Origin: Bacillota bacterium
Lineage (GTDB): Bacteria; Bacillota_I; Bacilli_A; Izemoplasmatales; Hujiaoplasmataceae
Direction of reading: 5' to 3'
NCBI GenBank assembly: GCA_018818595.1
Contig: JAHIRM010000026.1
Span: 1 to 64,000 of the forward strand
Length of the DNA: 64,000 bases
Shown: positions 17,234 through 27,200 of the stretch, one piece after another
Layout of the letters: the number at the start of each line of letters is the position of its first letter
Numbering within the stretch: the first letter of the stretch is position 1
Made by a program: the position numbers and the translations under genes
Notes under the pieces: generated by a model
Databases searched by the model: none
Told to the model about the DNA's origin: nothing
Seen by the model: the letters and a program-made list of their open reading frames with translations, nothing else

Positions 17234-19816
17234 TTATGGTGTTTCTTGAATGTAAGTTTCGCAACCTTCAAAAGCATTTAGATATGCTTGAAGAGTCGTT
17301 GCTGGGACCATAATTTTAAGAGTAGATGGCACATCCCAAAATGCTAACCAGGATTCTAAAACAGGAGGAGTTACTCCAAGCATATTGACTGTTTCAAGAT
17401 TAGCGCACTCTCCAAAGGTGTACCTTCCAATAAATTCTACGTTTTCTGGAATGGTAATAGTTGTAAGAGCCTCACAATCGTAAAAAGCAAATTCTTGAAT
17501 AAATATTACACTTTGAGGAATGGTGATTTCGATTAAATTAGGTTGTCCATAAAGGGCTGACCCTGCAATTCCTATTGTTCCTGGAAGGATCAATATTGAA
17601 GTAGCTAAAGGTATTTCTCCCTTATAAATTAAAAATACTTTTCCAGCATATATCATTCCACTTGGTTGATTATTATACCATGCCGTACTACCAAAAGCAT
17701 ATGTTCCAATGTCTTTTAAACTATCTGGAAATTGGATTGATGCAATATTTGTGCAATTTGAAAAAGCTAGAAATCCAATGTGAAGTAAGCCGTCCGGAAA
17801 GACAATCGACGTAAGTCCTGTACATTCATCAAAAACATATTGTCCAATGGATTCCAATCCAATTGGAAAAGTAATATTGGTTAGATTTTTACAATTATAA
17901 AAGGAATCATCTTCAATGTATTTTACCCCAGATGGAAGCGAATAACTAACATCTGCTTTTTTTGCAGGATAAAGAACTAAATTTTCCATATTTTTGGTGA
18001 AAAGCACTCCATTAAGGGATGCATAATTTGGATTTAAAGAATCAACTGAGATTGTTTCAAGTGTGCGTAATCCGTAAAATGCTCCTTTTCCTAAAAAGGT
18101 AACTGAAGCAGGTATCGTGATATTAACGAGTCTTGTACATTCAGAAAAAGCATACTCATTAATTGTTGTTACATTTCCACCGAAACTGATGGATGTTAGA
18201 TTAACACAATGAGAAAAAGCTCGTTCGCCAAATTCTACTAGATTGCTACTTAATGTCAATGAACTAAGACTTGCACAATTAGAAAAAGCATATTCTCCGA
18301 TGGTATAAATGTTATCTGGAATAACAATGGATTGAAGGCTTGTACAATCTTTGAAAAGATTATCTGAGATAGAAGAGATATTTAGGGGCAAATTAATGGA
18401 TACAAGTTTGGTACAGTTTGAAAACGCTCCATCGCCTATGTAATTTATGCTATCTGGTAAAACTACTGTCAAAAGTTCGCTAATCGAGTAAAAAGCTCCA
18501 GATCCTATTTCTTCCAATCCAGCAGGAAATGTAATAGAAGTTATGGCACTACAGATATTAAAAGCTCCATTTCCAATTCGAAGGAGTCCAGATGAAAAGG
18601 TAATCTGGCCAAGATTAAAATCTTGAGAAAAAGCATTCTCACCAATTTCAATGATTGAATTTGGCATGATAATTTCCACTAAATTATATTGATCATTAAA
18701 TGAATATGGCGCAATGCTTTTTGTTCCTTGATTAAAAGTAAGCGAAGTAGAACTTGGCATAACTCCTTTGTAGGTATATGCTACTTTGCCAATATATACT
18801 ACTCCATCATTTTGACTATCAAGCCATGGAGAACTATATCCAAGTAAGTTACTTCCAACTTTTTCGATAGAGTCGGGAAAAACAATTGTCAAAAGATTTT
18901 CACAATAAGCAAAAACACTTGTTCCTAATTCAGTAACTTGATCGGAAATCGTAATCGATAAAAGTGCGGAACAGCCTAAAAATAATCCATCACTTAGCTT
19001 AGTGAGTCCGGTTCCAAACGTAATGTTTGAGAGTGCTTCGCAAGCACTAAAGGCTCCTTCTCCTAAAGAAGTTAGACTATTTGGAAAACTAATACTTGTA
19101 ATACTATGCGTATTCGAAAATGCGTAATTTTCAATAGTCGTTAAGGTTGTAGGAAAAATTAAATTAGGTAAATTAATACACATATAAAAAGCGTAACTGC
19201 CAATTATTTCAAGGTGTGAAGGTAGAGTAATATGAATCAAATTTCTACAAAAATAGAAGGCTTGATGCCCAATGGATACAATGGATTCAGGAAGAGAAAT
19301 ACCTGTCAAAGTTTGGCTATTAAAAAATGCACTATCTCCTATTCCAGATACTACCTTACCTAAGTAATACATGGGTATTGTTAATTCTACTTCTGTTCCT
19401 ACATAGTATGCGACTTCATAAGTATCGTCATCTTTTAATGTATAATTCAGTCCAACTGTTCCTAGCAATTCCTCCCAAAGAGGAGTTACGGTAAGATTGG
19501 ATGTAACATTAGAAAATCCTGAGTCCCATCCTAAAAAGGAATACCCTGCCTTTTCAATCGTTGGAGCCAAAGCAGTGGCGCCTGGTAACACATTTTGAAT
19601 AAGAGTTCCAGAAACAAGAGTTCCTCCGTCAAGCGAAAAAGTTACTGTAAAGGTTGTCTGTGTCGAAACAGTAGTTGAAGATGATATTGCAGAAGTAGTC
19701 GTAGTCGTTTGAGAAGTGGTAGTGGTGGTAGTAGTGGTTGTTCCTCCCAAAGCACATCCAGCAAGAATTGTTACAAATAGAAGTATGACTAATCCAAAAA
19801 ATAATTTTGATTTCAT
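17234..19816 (-). CDS. BspA-like leucine-rich-repeat lipoprotein
   Basis: This is a surface lipoprotein of 860 residues, probably an adhesin or binding protein. The lipobox LAGC gives Cys21. A Thr/Ser-rich spacer (residues about 25-55) is followed by one InlB-like repeat (GYSFLGWD) and then by some 25-30 tandem LRR_5 units of about 23 residues. These carry the typical pattern of IGxxAFxxCxxLxxIxIPxSV. Two places are interrupted by a WLDSQNDGVVYIGKVAYTYKG-like insertion typical of BspA relatives. The end (TPPVLESWLAFWDVPSTLKI) also matches the family. A promoter is proposed 260 bases upstream, leaving a long structured leader. The same LRR type occurs as a short module in the RCC1 lipoprotein array. 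Confidence 0.92.
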   Translation of the reverse strand: MKSKLFFGLVILLFVTILAGCALGGTTTTTTTTTSQTTTTTSAISSSTTVSTQTTFTVTFSLDGGTLVSGTLIQNVLPGATALAPTIEKAGYSFLGWDSGFSNVTSNLTVTPLWEELLGTVGLNYTLKDDDTYEVAYYVGTEVELTIPMYYLGKVVSGIGDSAFFNSQTLTGISLPESIVSIGHQAFYFCRNLIHITLPSHLEIIGSYAFYMCINLPNLIFPTTLTTIENYAFSNTHSITSISFPNSLTSLGEGAFSACEALSNITFGTGLTKLSDGLFLGCSALLSITISDQVTELGTSVFAYCENLLTIVFPDSIEKVGSNLLGYSSPWLDSQNDGVVYIGKVAYTYKGVMPSSTSLTFNQGTKSIAPYSFNDQYNLVEIIMPNSIIEIGENAFSQDFNLGQITFSSGLLRIGNGAFNICSAITSITFPAGLEEIGSGAFYSISELLTVVLPDSINYIGDGAFSNCTKLVSINLPLNISSISDNLFKDCTSLQSIVIPDNIYTIGEYAFSNCASLSSLTLSSNLVEFGERAFSHCVNLTSISFGGNVTTINEYAFSECTRLVNITIPASVTFLGKGAFYGLRTLETISVDSLNPNYASLNGVLFTKNMENLVLYPAKKADVSYSLPSGVKYIEDDSFYNCKNLTNITFPIGLESIGQYVFDECTGLTSIVFPDGLLHIGFLAFSNCTNIASIQFPDSLKDIGTYAFGSTAWYNNQPSGMIYAGKVFLIYKGEIPLATSILILPGTIGIAGSALYGQPNLIEITIPQSVIFIQEFAFYDCEALTTITIPENVEFIGRYTFGECANLETVNMLGVTPPVLESWLAFWDVPSTLKIMVPATTLQAYLNAFEGCETYIQETP

Positions 19817-20202
19817 GTTATTTGCTTTTCCTCTCTTTATTCTTTCTATTTAAATTGTTTTTTTAATCACAATAAAGACACATCATAAAAACCGAATGCG
19901 TCAAAAGATAGATTGTAGATTTGATTCAAATGTTCTTAGTGATAAAAAGGAAAATAAGACAACATTTGAACGCGATGCATCATGCGTTTTTTAAAAAAAA
20001 TGGTATAAAACAAGTTATAATTTAGTATATCATTTTGTTTCTTCATTTTGAATTTGATTAAGATTCATTTTAATAAGATTAGCACAGATAAAATTTGTTG
20101 TCAATAGCCTATGAACTTAAGCTTTAAATTCATTTAAAAAACAGATATGTCTTGTTTTTCATGTAAAAAAACTAGAATTTTTTCATTCTAGTTTTTAATA
20201 TT
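19817..20202. other. Long leader of the BspA-like gene
   Basis: No gene is seen in these 386 bases. They contain a promoter at 20076-20104 (minus), a perfect 10-bp inverted repeat (TTCAAATGTT at 19925-19934, AACATTTGAA at 19961-19970), and an adjoining hairpin around ACGC..GCGT (19971-19988). A T run follows this hairpin on the plus strand. The last part, 20165-20202, lies behind the next minus-strand gene. Confidence 0.5.
20076..20104 (-). promoter_or_regulatory. Promoter of the BspA-like gene
   Basis: On the minus strand, TTGACA (20104-20099) and TAATCT (20081-20076) are separated by 17 bases. Confidence 0.6.
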
Positions 20203-21711
20203 TTATTTATAAGCTTCTCTAAATCCTTCAATCAAAATATTTGTTTGATAGATATTGATGGTTTCAATTCTTACTACATCTTCCATCATGAATTTATAAT
20301 CATACATTTGCTTAAAACTTATAGAAAAAGGAAAATTATAGGTAGAGTTAATTCCCTCTGAGGTGAAAGCATTATAATAATCTCCTTGATTATACCCAAA
20401 CAAAAAAGAGCCATTACTTAATGCGTAGGTATAATAATATTCTACTTTTTTGCCAATTTCTGTTTCAATAATCTTAGAAGTTGAAAAACGGTTGATAAAA
20501 TATTGTTCATCTTGGACTACATAATCTTCTACTTCTACTAAAGTCCCGGTTTCTAAGTTAATTAGTAATCGAGAGTAATTGTTTAAATAGAATGAATCCA
20601 TCTTTGTGTTATATACGTAACTTCCAATTCGATTCTCCGCGTCATTTGTATAAAAGTTAATAATATCTGGCAAATCTTTGATTACTTCTATTGTACTATA
20701 ATTAAATTTATAATTAATGGATGTGTCAATATAACGATCATTTTCATAGAAATCAATGTCAAATACATCCGGGTTGCTATTTTCATCTGTTACATATTCT
20801 ACATCACCTTTTGCAAAAACAAACGTCGATGGAATATCTTCTTCGAAAGTTGTCATTGAAATATCGATTAAATATCGATCATATCCTGAAGTTTGATCTT
20901 CTATTTCAGATAAACTTGATTCATAGACAATACAATTTGCGTCTAAATTCGAAAACTCTGGGGCCGTATAACTACTTGCATCAATGTAATCAATTTCATC
21001 TAAATACTCTTGCGTTGTATTTGTGCTTACCACAAGCAATGGATTATATTCATTTTCTATGACTTTCTTATATCCACTGTAGTAATTTTTTGTGTGTTCT
21101 CTTTCTTCAGTGGATTCTTCCGAAACAACTCGTGCTTCTATGGTGATTTTTTCAATATTCTTATTTTCATTATATACATATTCAAAATGACTTGATAACA
21201 CGGTATACATATAAACAGTTGAGTTGTCTACTGATTCATAGTTCGTATATTCTCCACTTGCCGTTTCGGTAACGTCAAAAGAAATATATTCTTTGTCACT
21301 TGTAAAGGTATTGGAATAGTTATCAAGCACTGGACATATATAATCAAATTGTGAAGAGTAAATCAAGTTGTCAAAATGGTCATAATATGCACATGCAATC
21401 AGAGGTGGGATTTCATATCGTTCAATGTAATTTATTTGAAAATTGCTTCCTAAAATCAAAAGCAATGAAACAATACAAATGGTAAATATTCTTAAAATCC
21501 ACAACCTGATTCTACTAATATCAAATTGTTTAATAATTTTGTTGTAAATAAAGTATGAACCAAAAATCAATAGATAAGCTACTAAAGCGAAAATTAATAC
21601 ATGTCTAAAAACAAACCAGAATCTGTATATCGATGGCACAATACTGTAAAGTATTACAATCGATATAAACATAACTACTGGTATTATAATTAAATATATT
21701 CTTTTTTTCAT
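20203..21711 (-). CDS. Membrane protein with large extracellular domain, unknown function
   Basis: I do not recognise the family. Three hydrophobic segments lie at about residues 4-22, 30-50 and 65-85. They are followed by a predicted extracytoplasmic domain of about 400 residues, rich in Tyr, Asp, Glu, Ser and Asn, without Cys clusters or repeats. I chose the ATG at 21711 because AAGGGA lies just upstream and the protein then starts with MKKRIY and a hydrophobic segment. A longer version from the TTG at 21753 is possible. It follows a small two-TM protein gene on the same strand and probably shares its promoter, so the two may form a membrane complex (inference). Confidence 0.75.
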   Translation of the reverse strand: MKKRIYLIIIPVVMFISIVILYSIVPSIYRFWFVFRHVLIFALVAYLLIFGSYFIYNKIIKQFDISRIRLWILRIFTICIVSLLLILGSNFQINYIERYEIPPLIACAYYDHFDNLIYSSQFDYICPVLDNYSNTFTSDKEYISFDVTETASGEYTNYESVDNSTVYMYTVLSSHFEYVYNENKNIEKITIEARVVSEESTEEREHTKNYYSGYKKVIENEYNPLLVVSTNTTQEYLDEIDYIDASSYTAPEFSNLDANCIVYESSLSEIEDQTSGYDRYLIDISMTTFEEDIPSTFVFAKGDVEYVTDENSNPDVFDIDFYENDRYIDTSINYKFNYSTIEVIKDLPDIINFYTNDAENRIGSYVYNTKMDSFYLNNYSRLLINLETGTLVEVEDYVVQDEQYFINRFSTSKIIETEIGKKVEYYYTYALSNGSFLFGYNQGDYYNAFTSEGINSTYNFPFSISFKQMYDYKFMMEDVVRIETINIYQTNILIEGFREAYK

Positions 21712-21757
21712 GATGCTCCCTTCATCGTTTTTATTTGTTATAAATTCAAACAATGAA

Positions 21758-22117
21758 TCAACACCTCATAATCTTGTATTTACTTTGAATATTTAATCTT
21801 CTATTAAATGGATTATATTTATTTAATAAACTGATGTTTTTATAAAGTTGATTTTTAAAACTTGAAATTTCGGGAATTTTGATTTTAACAGTTACAATAA
21901 ATAACCCTGACAAATAGATAAATAGTAAAACTACGATTGGTAAAAAAAGAATGAAAAGCAAATAGATGATGGTAACTTTTACATCAATGGTTGGTTTTAA
22001 GTATCCTAAATTTAATCCAGAAATGCGAACCCATTGAAAACCAACAACTAAAAGAAAGAATGCAGTCATAAAGATATAAGATAATTTTATGTTATTTTTT
22101 TCCATTGCTTTTTTCAT
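21758..22117 (-). CDS. Small two-TM membrane protein, unknown
   Basis: This 119-residue protein has two hydrophobic stretches (about residues 13-33 and 47-76) and a basic C-terminal tail. No family is recognised. The start has AGGAGG seven bases upstream, and a TTGAAA-17-TATAAT-like promoter lies at 22172-22200. The next gene downstream begins about 45 bases after the stop and encodes a larger membrane protein. The two appear to be co-transcribed. Confidence 0.7.
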   Translation of the reverse strand: MKKAMEKNNIKLSYIFMTAFFLLVVGFQWVRISGLNLGYLKPTIDVKVTIIYLLFILFLPIVVLLFIYLSGLFIVTVKIKIPEISSFKNQLYKNISLLNKYNPFNRRLNIQSKYKIMRC

Positions 22118-22171
22118 GGGACACCTCCTAAAATCAAGATATACTTAAATAACAAATATTAATTTGAATCA

Positions 22172-22200
22172 ATATTATCATAAATTGATTTTAGTTTCAA
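22172..22200 (-). promoter_or_regulatory. Promoter of the two-gene membrane operon
   Basis: On the minus strand, TTGAAA (22200-22195) and TAATAT (22177-22172) have a 17-base spacer. Confidence 0.6.
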
Positions 22201-22282
22201 TATGCAAAAAGAAAAAAGAAAAGCTTTTAGATTCGCTTATCTTTTTTTTATGTTACATTCTATTTGAGGGTTCGTTTTGAAA

Positions 22283-24049
22283 TCATCTAGATCTAACTAA
22301 AATGGTTGCATTCACATAATTTATAATAGAAGATATCGTGACACTTCCCAAAACTCTTGCGTCTTCTATCAAAGGATTGATATAATATCCATCTGTTAAT
22401 TCTCCTGTAATCGTTCCTCCTAAATAAAGCGTATAAGACTGTCCTAACTCAAGAGTAGATGAAACGATTGTGATTGCTTGAAATGATTTATTAGGCGTAA
22501 ACGCAAACAAGAAGTTTCCATCAGAATCTTGAACTGAAATAGTGGTTCCTGATGCTTGTATAGATTTTGTATTATAAAGCAAACAAGTTTGAGTAGAACT
22601 CTCAGATGGAGTTTTACTCTCAGCGCCATATCCAGAAACTCCTATAATTGTTCCTCCCGTCACCACCCACTCTAAATCATAATCAATTACGCTTTGCATT
22701 CCACTAACAGGTCCATTGATTAAAATGAGACCTCCGCTTTGGTAAATAGTTCCGTTGATGTCGATTCCATCATCTTCTGCTTCGATAATAAGAACTCCTC
22801 CCGATATTTCCATATGAGCCGTTGAAAGAAGTGCACTTGGAGTTTCATTTGGAGAAAGTGCATCTTCTGCATCAATGTCTGGGTCTGCCCCGTTAATTCC
22901 ATCATCTGTTGCAATGATATTTATGATTCCTCCTGAAATATAAATGTTTAAAGCTTCCATTCCTTCAAAAGATTTCGTAATAGAAATTTCTCCATTTGTA
23001 ATGTTAAGTTCATCATCAGAGTGTATGGCTTCATCGCCACTTTCAAGAGTAATATATCCACCTTGAATTGATATTAAATTGTCGCTATGAAGTGAATCAT
23101 CAGAAGAATTGATACAAATGACACCTGAATTTAATCTAATCCCAAGACTGGCCTTTAAGCCTTTACTCGACTGGTCGCTACTTAGAAAAGCCGTACTGCC
23201 TCCTCCTGATATAATATTGAAATTACCTCCTTCAATGACGATATAAGAAGAGGATTGAATCCCGTCGTTAATAACTTCTAGATTAAACTCTCCATCCAAA
23301 ATTGCAATGTATCCTTTATCTAAATCATCGTGAGATACTTTTATACCATCTCCACCCGCTTCAATATTATATACACCGCTTTGAATTAATACAAAATCAT
23401 TAACATTGATTGCGTCATCCACTGAATAAATCTTCAAATCGATATCACTTAGAACAAGAGAATCATTTGCTTTAATTCCATCTTGATAATTGGCATAAAT
23501 TGTTAAAAATCCAAGCCCGTTTATGACTAAATCCGATTTGCTATAAAGAGCGGCATCAACGTTCATTAGTTCACTATCCCCATACCCGTAATCCGTTGAG
23601 TCAGATATTGAATTAATCGTTCCTTCTGGCATACTCAAAATGACTTTGTCCGCATCAAGAATAATAAGGGCTGCTCCTTGACTTGCCGTAATTTCAACAT
23701 TATTAAAAATAAGTCTTACCTCTTGACTGGGGGCATTAATAATGAGGGTTCCTTGATAAGACCCATTCAGTACATATGTATTTGCTTGAGTAAAGATAAC
23801 AGTCGAGGCTCCTACTTGAATACCGGCATAATCACTCGAAACGACATTCCCTAAATCAAAATATAAAGAAACAACTTCTGTTTCTTCCCAGTCAGAATAT
23901 TCATCTGATACGTCCATGGATAAGTCGATATCTGGAAGTGTAGAGGTTGTTAAAGACGCGATGGTTTCAACAGATGCATCTTTACAGGCTATTAAAGAAA
24001 ACGAAATTGCAGCAAACAGTAACATCATGATTGTTTTTTTCATATCCAT
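22283..24049 (-). CDS. Carbohydrate-binding lipoprotein, Cthe_2159 family
   Basis: This is a predicted surface lipoprotein with a right-handed beta-helix of the Cthe_2159 type (carbohydrate-binding domain-containing, formerly DUF4353). A family member from Clostridium thermocellum binds pectic polysaccharide. The lipobox SLIAC places the lipidated Cys at residue 22. Repeated turns such as DDGIN, GDEAIHSDDELNI and SGGIINI are spread over residues about 100-480 and give many acidic, probably calcium-binding, positions. The start at MDMKKTIM is supported by AAAGGA six bases upstream; eleven more residues could be read from an in-frame ATG at 24082, but without a ribosome-binding site. Three phased TCGT-type repeats lie upstream. 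Polysaccharide attachment is the likely role. Confidence 0.87.
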   Translation of the reverse strand: MDMKKTIMMLLFAAISFSLIACKDASVETIASLTTSTLPDIDLSMDVSDEYSDWEETEVVSLYFDLGNVVSSDYAGIQVGASTVIFTQANTYVLNGSYQGTLIINAPSQEVRLIFNNVEITASQGAALIILDADKVILSMPEGTINSISDSTDYGYGDSELMNVDAALYSKSDLVINGLGFLTIYANYQDGIKANDSLVLSDIDLKIYSVDDAINVNDFVLIQSGVYNIEAGGDGIKVSHDDLDKGYIAILDGEFNLEVINDGIQSSSYIVIEGGNFNIISGGGSTAFLSSDQSSKGLKASLGIRLNSGVICINSSDDSLHSDNLISIQGGYITLESGDEAIHSDDELNITNGEISITKSFEGMEALNIYISGGIINIIATDDGINGADPDIDAEDALSPNETPSALLSTAHMEISGGVLIIEAEDDGIDINGTIYQSGGLILINGPVSGMQSVIDYDLEWVVTGGTIIGVSGYGAESKTPSESSTQTCLLYNTKSIQASGTTISVQDSDGNFLFAFTPNKSFQAITIVSSTLELGQSYTLYLGGTITGELTDGYYINPLIEDARVLGSVTISSIINYVNATILVRSR

Positions 24050-24100
24050 TTCAATTCCTTTCAAAAATATTACTTCTATCATAATCTATTTCGGTGTAGA

Positions 24101-24131
24101 TTTCGTTTTGAACTCGTGAAGATTTCGTGAA
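24101..24131 (+). promoter_or_regulatory. Phased direct repeats, possible response-regulator site
   Basis: TCGTTTT at 24103, TCGTGAA at 24114 and TCGTGAA at 24125 are spaced exactly 11 bases apart. They lie just upstream of the carbohydrate-binding lipoprotein gene. OmpR/PhoB-type regulators bind such 11-base-phased direct repeats; the assignment here is inference. Confidence 0.35.
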
Positions 24132-24168
24132 TGATTACTTTTTCAAAATAGGATAAAAAGACAAAAGA

Positions 24169-24213
24169 AAAAGATGTTAATTCCCACATCGTTTTGTGTG
24201 GATTAACATCTTC
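24169..24213 (-). terminator. Terminator of the giant lipoprotein operon
   Basis: AAGATGTTAAT..CCACA pairs with TGTGG..ATTAACATCTT in a long stem with one small bulge, and TTTTTCTTTT follows on the minus strand. Confidence 0.85.
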
Positions 24214-24244
24214 ATTTTTCTTTAAGAATTTGAGTGTTACTTCA

Positions 24245-27200
24245 TTACAATGGAGCTTGGGCTCCGTACTCAAGAATCAATTGAACTTTTCCGAGTCCTG
24301 CAGCTTCTTGTGCAATTTCTAAATATTTTGGTTGTGCTGGCATAGATTCTCCTACGACTGCAGCAACTGCTTGAGAAACGGTTAATCCATATTCACCAAT
24401 CGCCCCAACTACATTTTCCGCTTGAGGAAGACTTAGGTTGTAAAAACTAGCAATATAAACTACATTGATGGCTAATTCAGCAATATCTTGTGCTGTATAG
24501 CCATAGCCTGCCAAATAACTCAAGTCTTGACAAACGGTGTTAAAAGCGGCATAAAATGCGGCTGAAGATGAATAAATTCCAACAGGTGATAACAAGGTTC
24601 CAGGAGTTACTTGAGTACTTCTAAAATCCGTTTGAAGGAAATTGAAAGCGCGAGCTAAAGTATTTACTCCTGTTTCGTCTTCTAAATGAAGTACAATCTC
24701 AGAACCACTCGTTTGGTTGAAGAATTCGTCTTCTGTCACGGCGCTATCCATATCTCTTGATAAAATGATAAAATTGATTTTTTCAGAGAGAGCTCCTGTA
24801 ATTTGATTTTCTTCTAAATGAATAATTGATTTATCCATTTTGTTTAATTCTACTTCTGCTTGACTCTTAAGAAGCAATGCAAGTCCTGAGAATCCAAAGG
24901 CTTTAAACCAAGCTTCATCTCCTGAAATCCAGTTATTAATGACGGTTGAGTCATCGATTGTTACGGTAATGTTTTCAATTCCTGAATTTCCTGGTCGAAC
25001 ATCTTCTAAGTGAATGGCAGCTCCACCACTACTTCCAATATCAGAATTTTTAATATCAATCATAGGAGATCCATAGTCATAAAAACTATTTGCCCAAGAA
25101 TCATAAATTCGAACGTAATTGGTGTTAGTAGAAATGGAAGTTACTCCATCAAGCTTATAACCATATGCGGTTAAGAAACAAGCAATGGTTGTATATCCTA
25201 TGTTAACATTTTCTAAATAGGTGCTACCGTTTCTTGTCATTACTCCAGCAAGTCCTCCTGAATTGATGGACATTAATTGCTCTTGATAAAGAATTTCTTC
25301 GGCGCTTAACGAATAGTTAACAGAAGGTGTGGTTGTATTACCTAAAATCGTTAAATTGGAGTAGTAGACTGCATTATCGTTGTTTATGAGTACTTTTGTT
25401 GGATCTGGGGTTACGTTGTAACAGAATATTCCAATTTGAACACTGACTATTCCATAAGTACTACCTGTACCAACTCCAACGTCGGTGTATCCACCATCTG
25501 GATCGGATGTAACTTTCACATAAGGTAGTCCAGATCCATCAATGGTAAAGTAGTTACCATCTAATACTAAGGAGTCGTTATTTGATACGCCAACTCTTTG
25601 GTAGACGTTACCACGATAATCAATGGTTCCACTTGGTAACACTTGAGAATATCCATTCATAGGAGAACCATCTTCATTTAAATAAAGAGGATCTACTAAA
25701 GCTGTGATATCCGAATGTAAAATAATATGATGAACACTTAAATTTTTAAATAAAACTTGTAATTGTGCGTTCGTAAATGCATTGTAAGCGTCTTCTACAA
25801 CAAACTCAAAAGTTCTTGTAGGTACGGTCATTTCTAAGGATTGATATCTTGGTGCAATTTCAACTTTAAATTGTCTTCCTGTTGCAAGTGTTGTAAATTT
25901 AAACAGATATCCTGTTTTTTGAGTGACGTAACTCGCAAGATCTTCTCCTTCAAGTAGTGAATAAGTAGATCCTGTTTTTAAATAGAAGGCAAAATCAAGA
26001 ACTGTATCATTCATGTCTACTTTACTTCCGGTATTATTAAGAATGGATAACGTAAAGTAGAAATCGTTTTTGTTTCCAACTTTATACATTTCAAAATTTG
26101 GATTCAAATAATTATCTGAAGTTGTTTCATTGTTAAAATCAGTTAAGGATTTTCCAAGTTGGAATTGATTAATGTAAGTAACAACTTTTCCTTGGATTAA
26201 AGTCTGAGTTGTGACGTTATCGACTGTTTTAAACATCATGATTTCAAATAATCCTGGTGTTCCTGAAGTGATAAGTAAATTTTGATTTGATGAAATAACT
26301 TCGTTTCCATCTAACACTAAGAAACTGTATTTTGAAGAGAAATTATAAGTCATATCAGTATAAAAAATATAATTTTCGTTTCCAGAAATAGTTGTTTCGA
26401 TAATGAAATAGTCATAAATCTCAACATCACTAATTTCTTCCTCTTCGGTTGCAACAACATGTTCACACACTACCGAATACGCAGAATTAAGACTTCCAAG
26501 ATTATCTCCTAAAGCTTTAACGGCAACGTGATGTGTTCCGACATCTTTTAGTTTATCAAGCAGCACATTTGTATAGGTAAAAGAAGTCGCAACTCGCGTG
26601 TAATTACTTGAAGTTAAAACGTATTCCACTCCATCAATTAATAAGTTAAAAGAAGATGGATACATTCCCAAAAGAGTTGTTTGATGCCAAGTAACAGAGA
26701 CGCTTGTTCCTGACACTGAAACTGTCACATCGGTTGGATCATCATATGGGAAAAGTTGTTCCCATAGAGCATAAAGATTTACCGATGAGCCAAGCAAAGT
26801 AAAATCTAGATCAGTGATACTTACAGGATTTTGTCCTAAAAGATCATAATACCATCCTAAAAAGACATATCCTGATTTTTGTAAATTCCAGATGGGGGAG
26901 TTTTCTGTAATGATTTGTCCTGTTGGAACATCTGTATCAGAAATGATGTATTTAATGGTTCCGTTATCGGTAAAGGTAACGGTTTTGCCAGATGCAGGAT
27001 AATATACGGCAAATACATCAATGTTGGATTTGACATTTTGAAAAACGGTTCTATTCCATATAACAAGAGAATAAGATGCATTTCCACTTAATATAAGCGT
27101 AGGTAAATTGCTAAATGTTTCATCGTAATATACCGTGAAAGATTCCATTGTTATATCTTCTGCAGTAGATAAGAACTGCGTGAAATTAATGGTAAAACTT

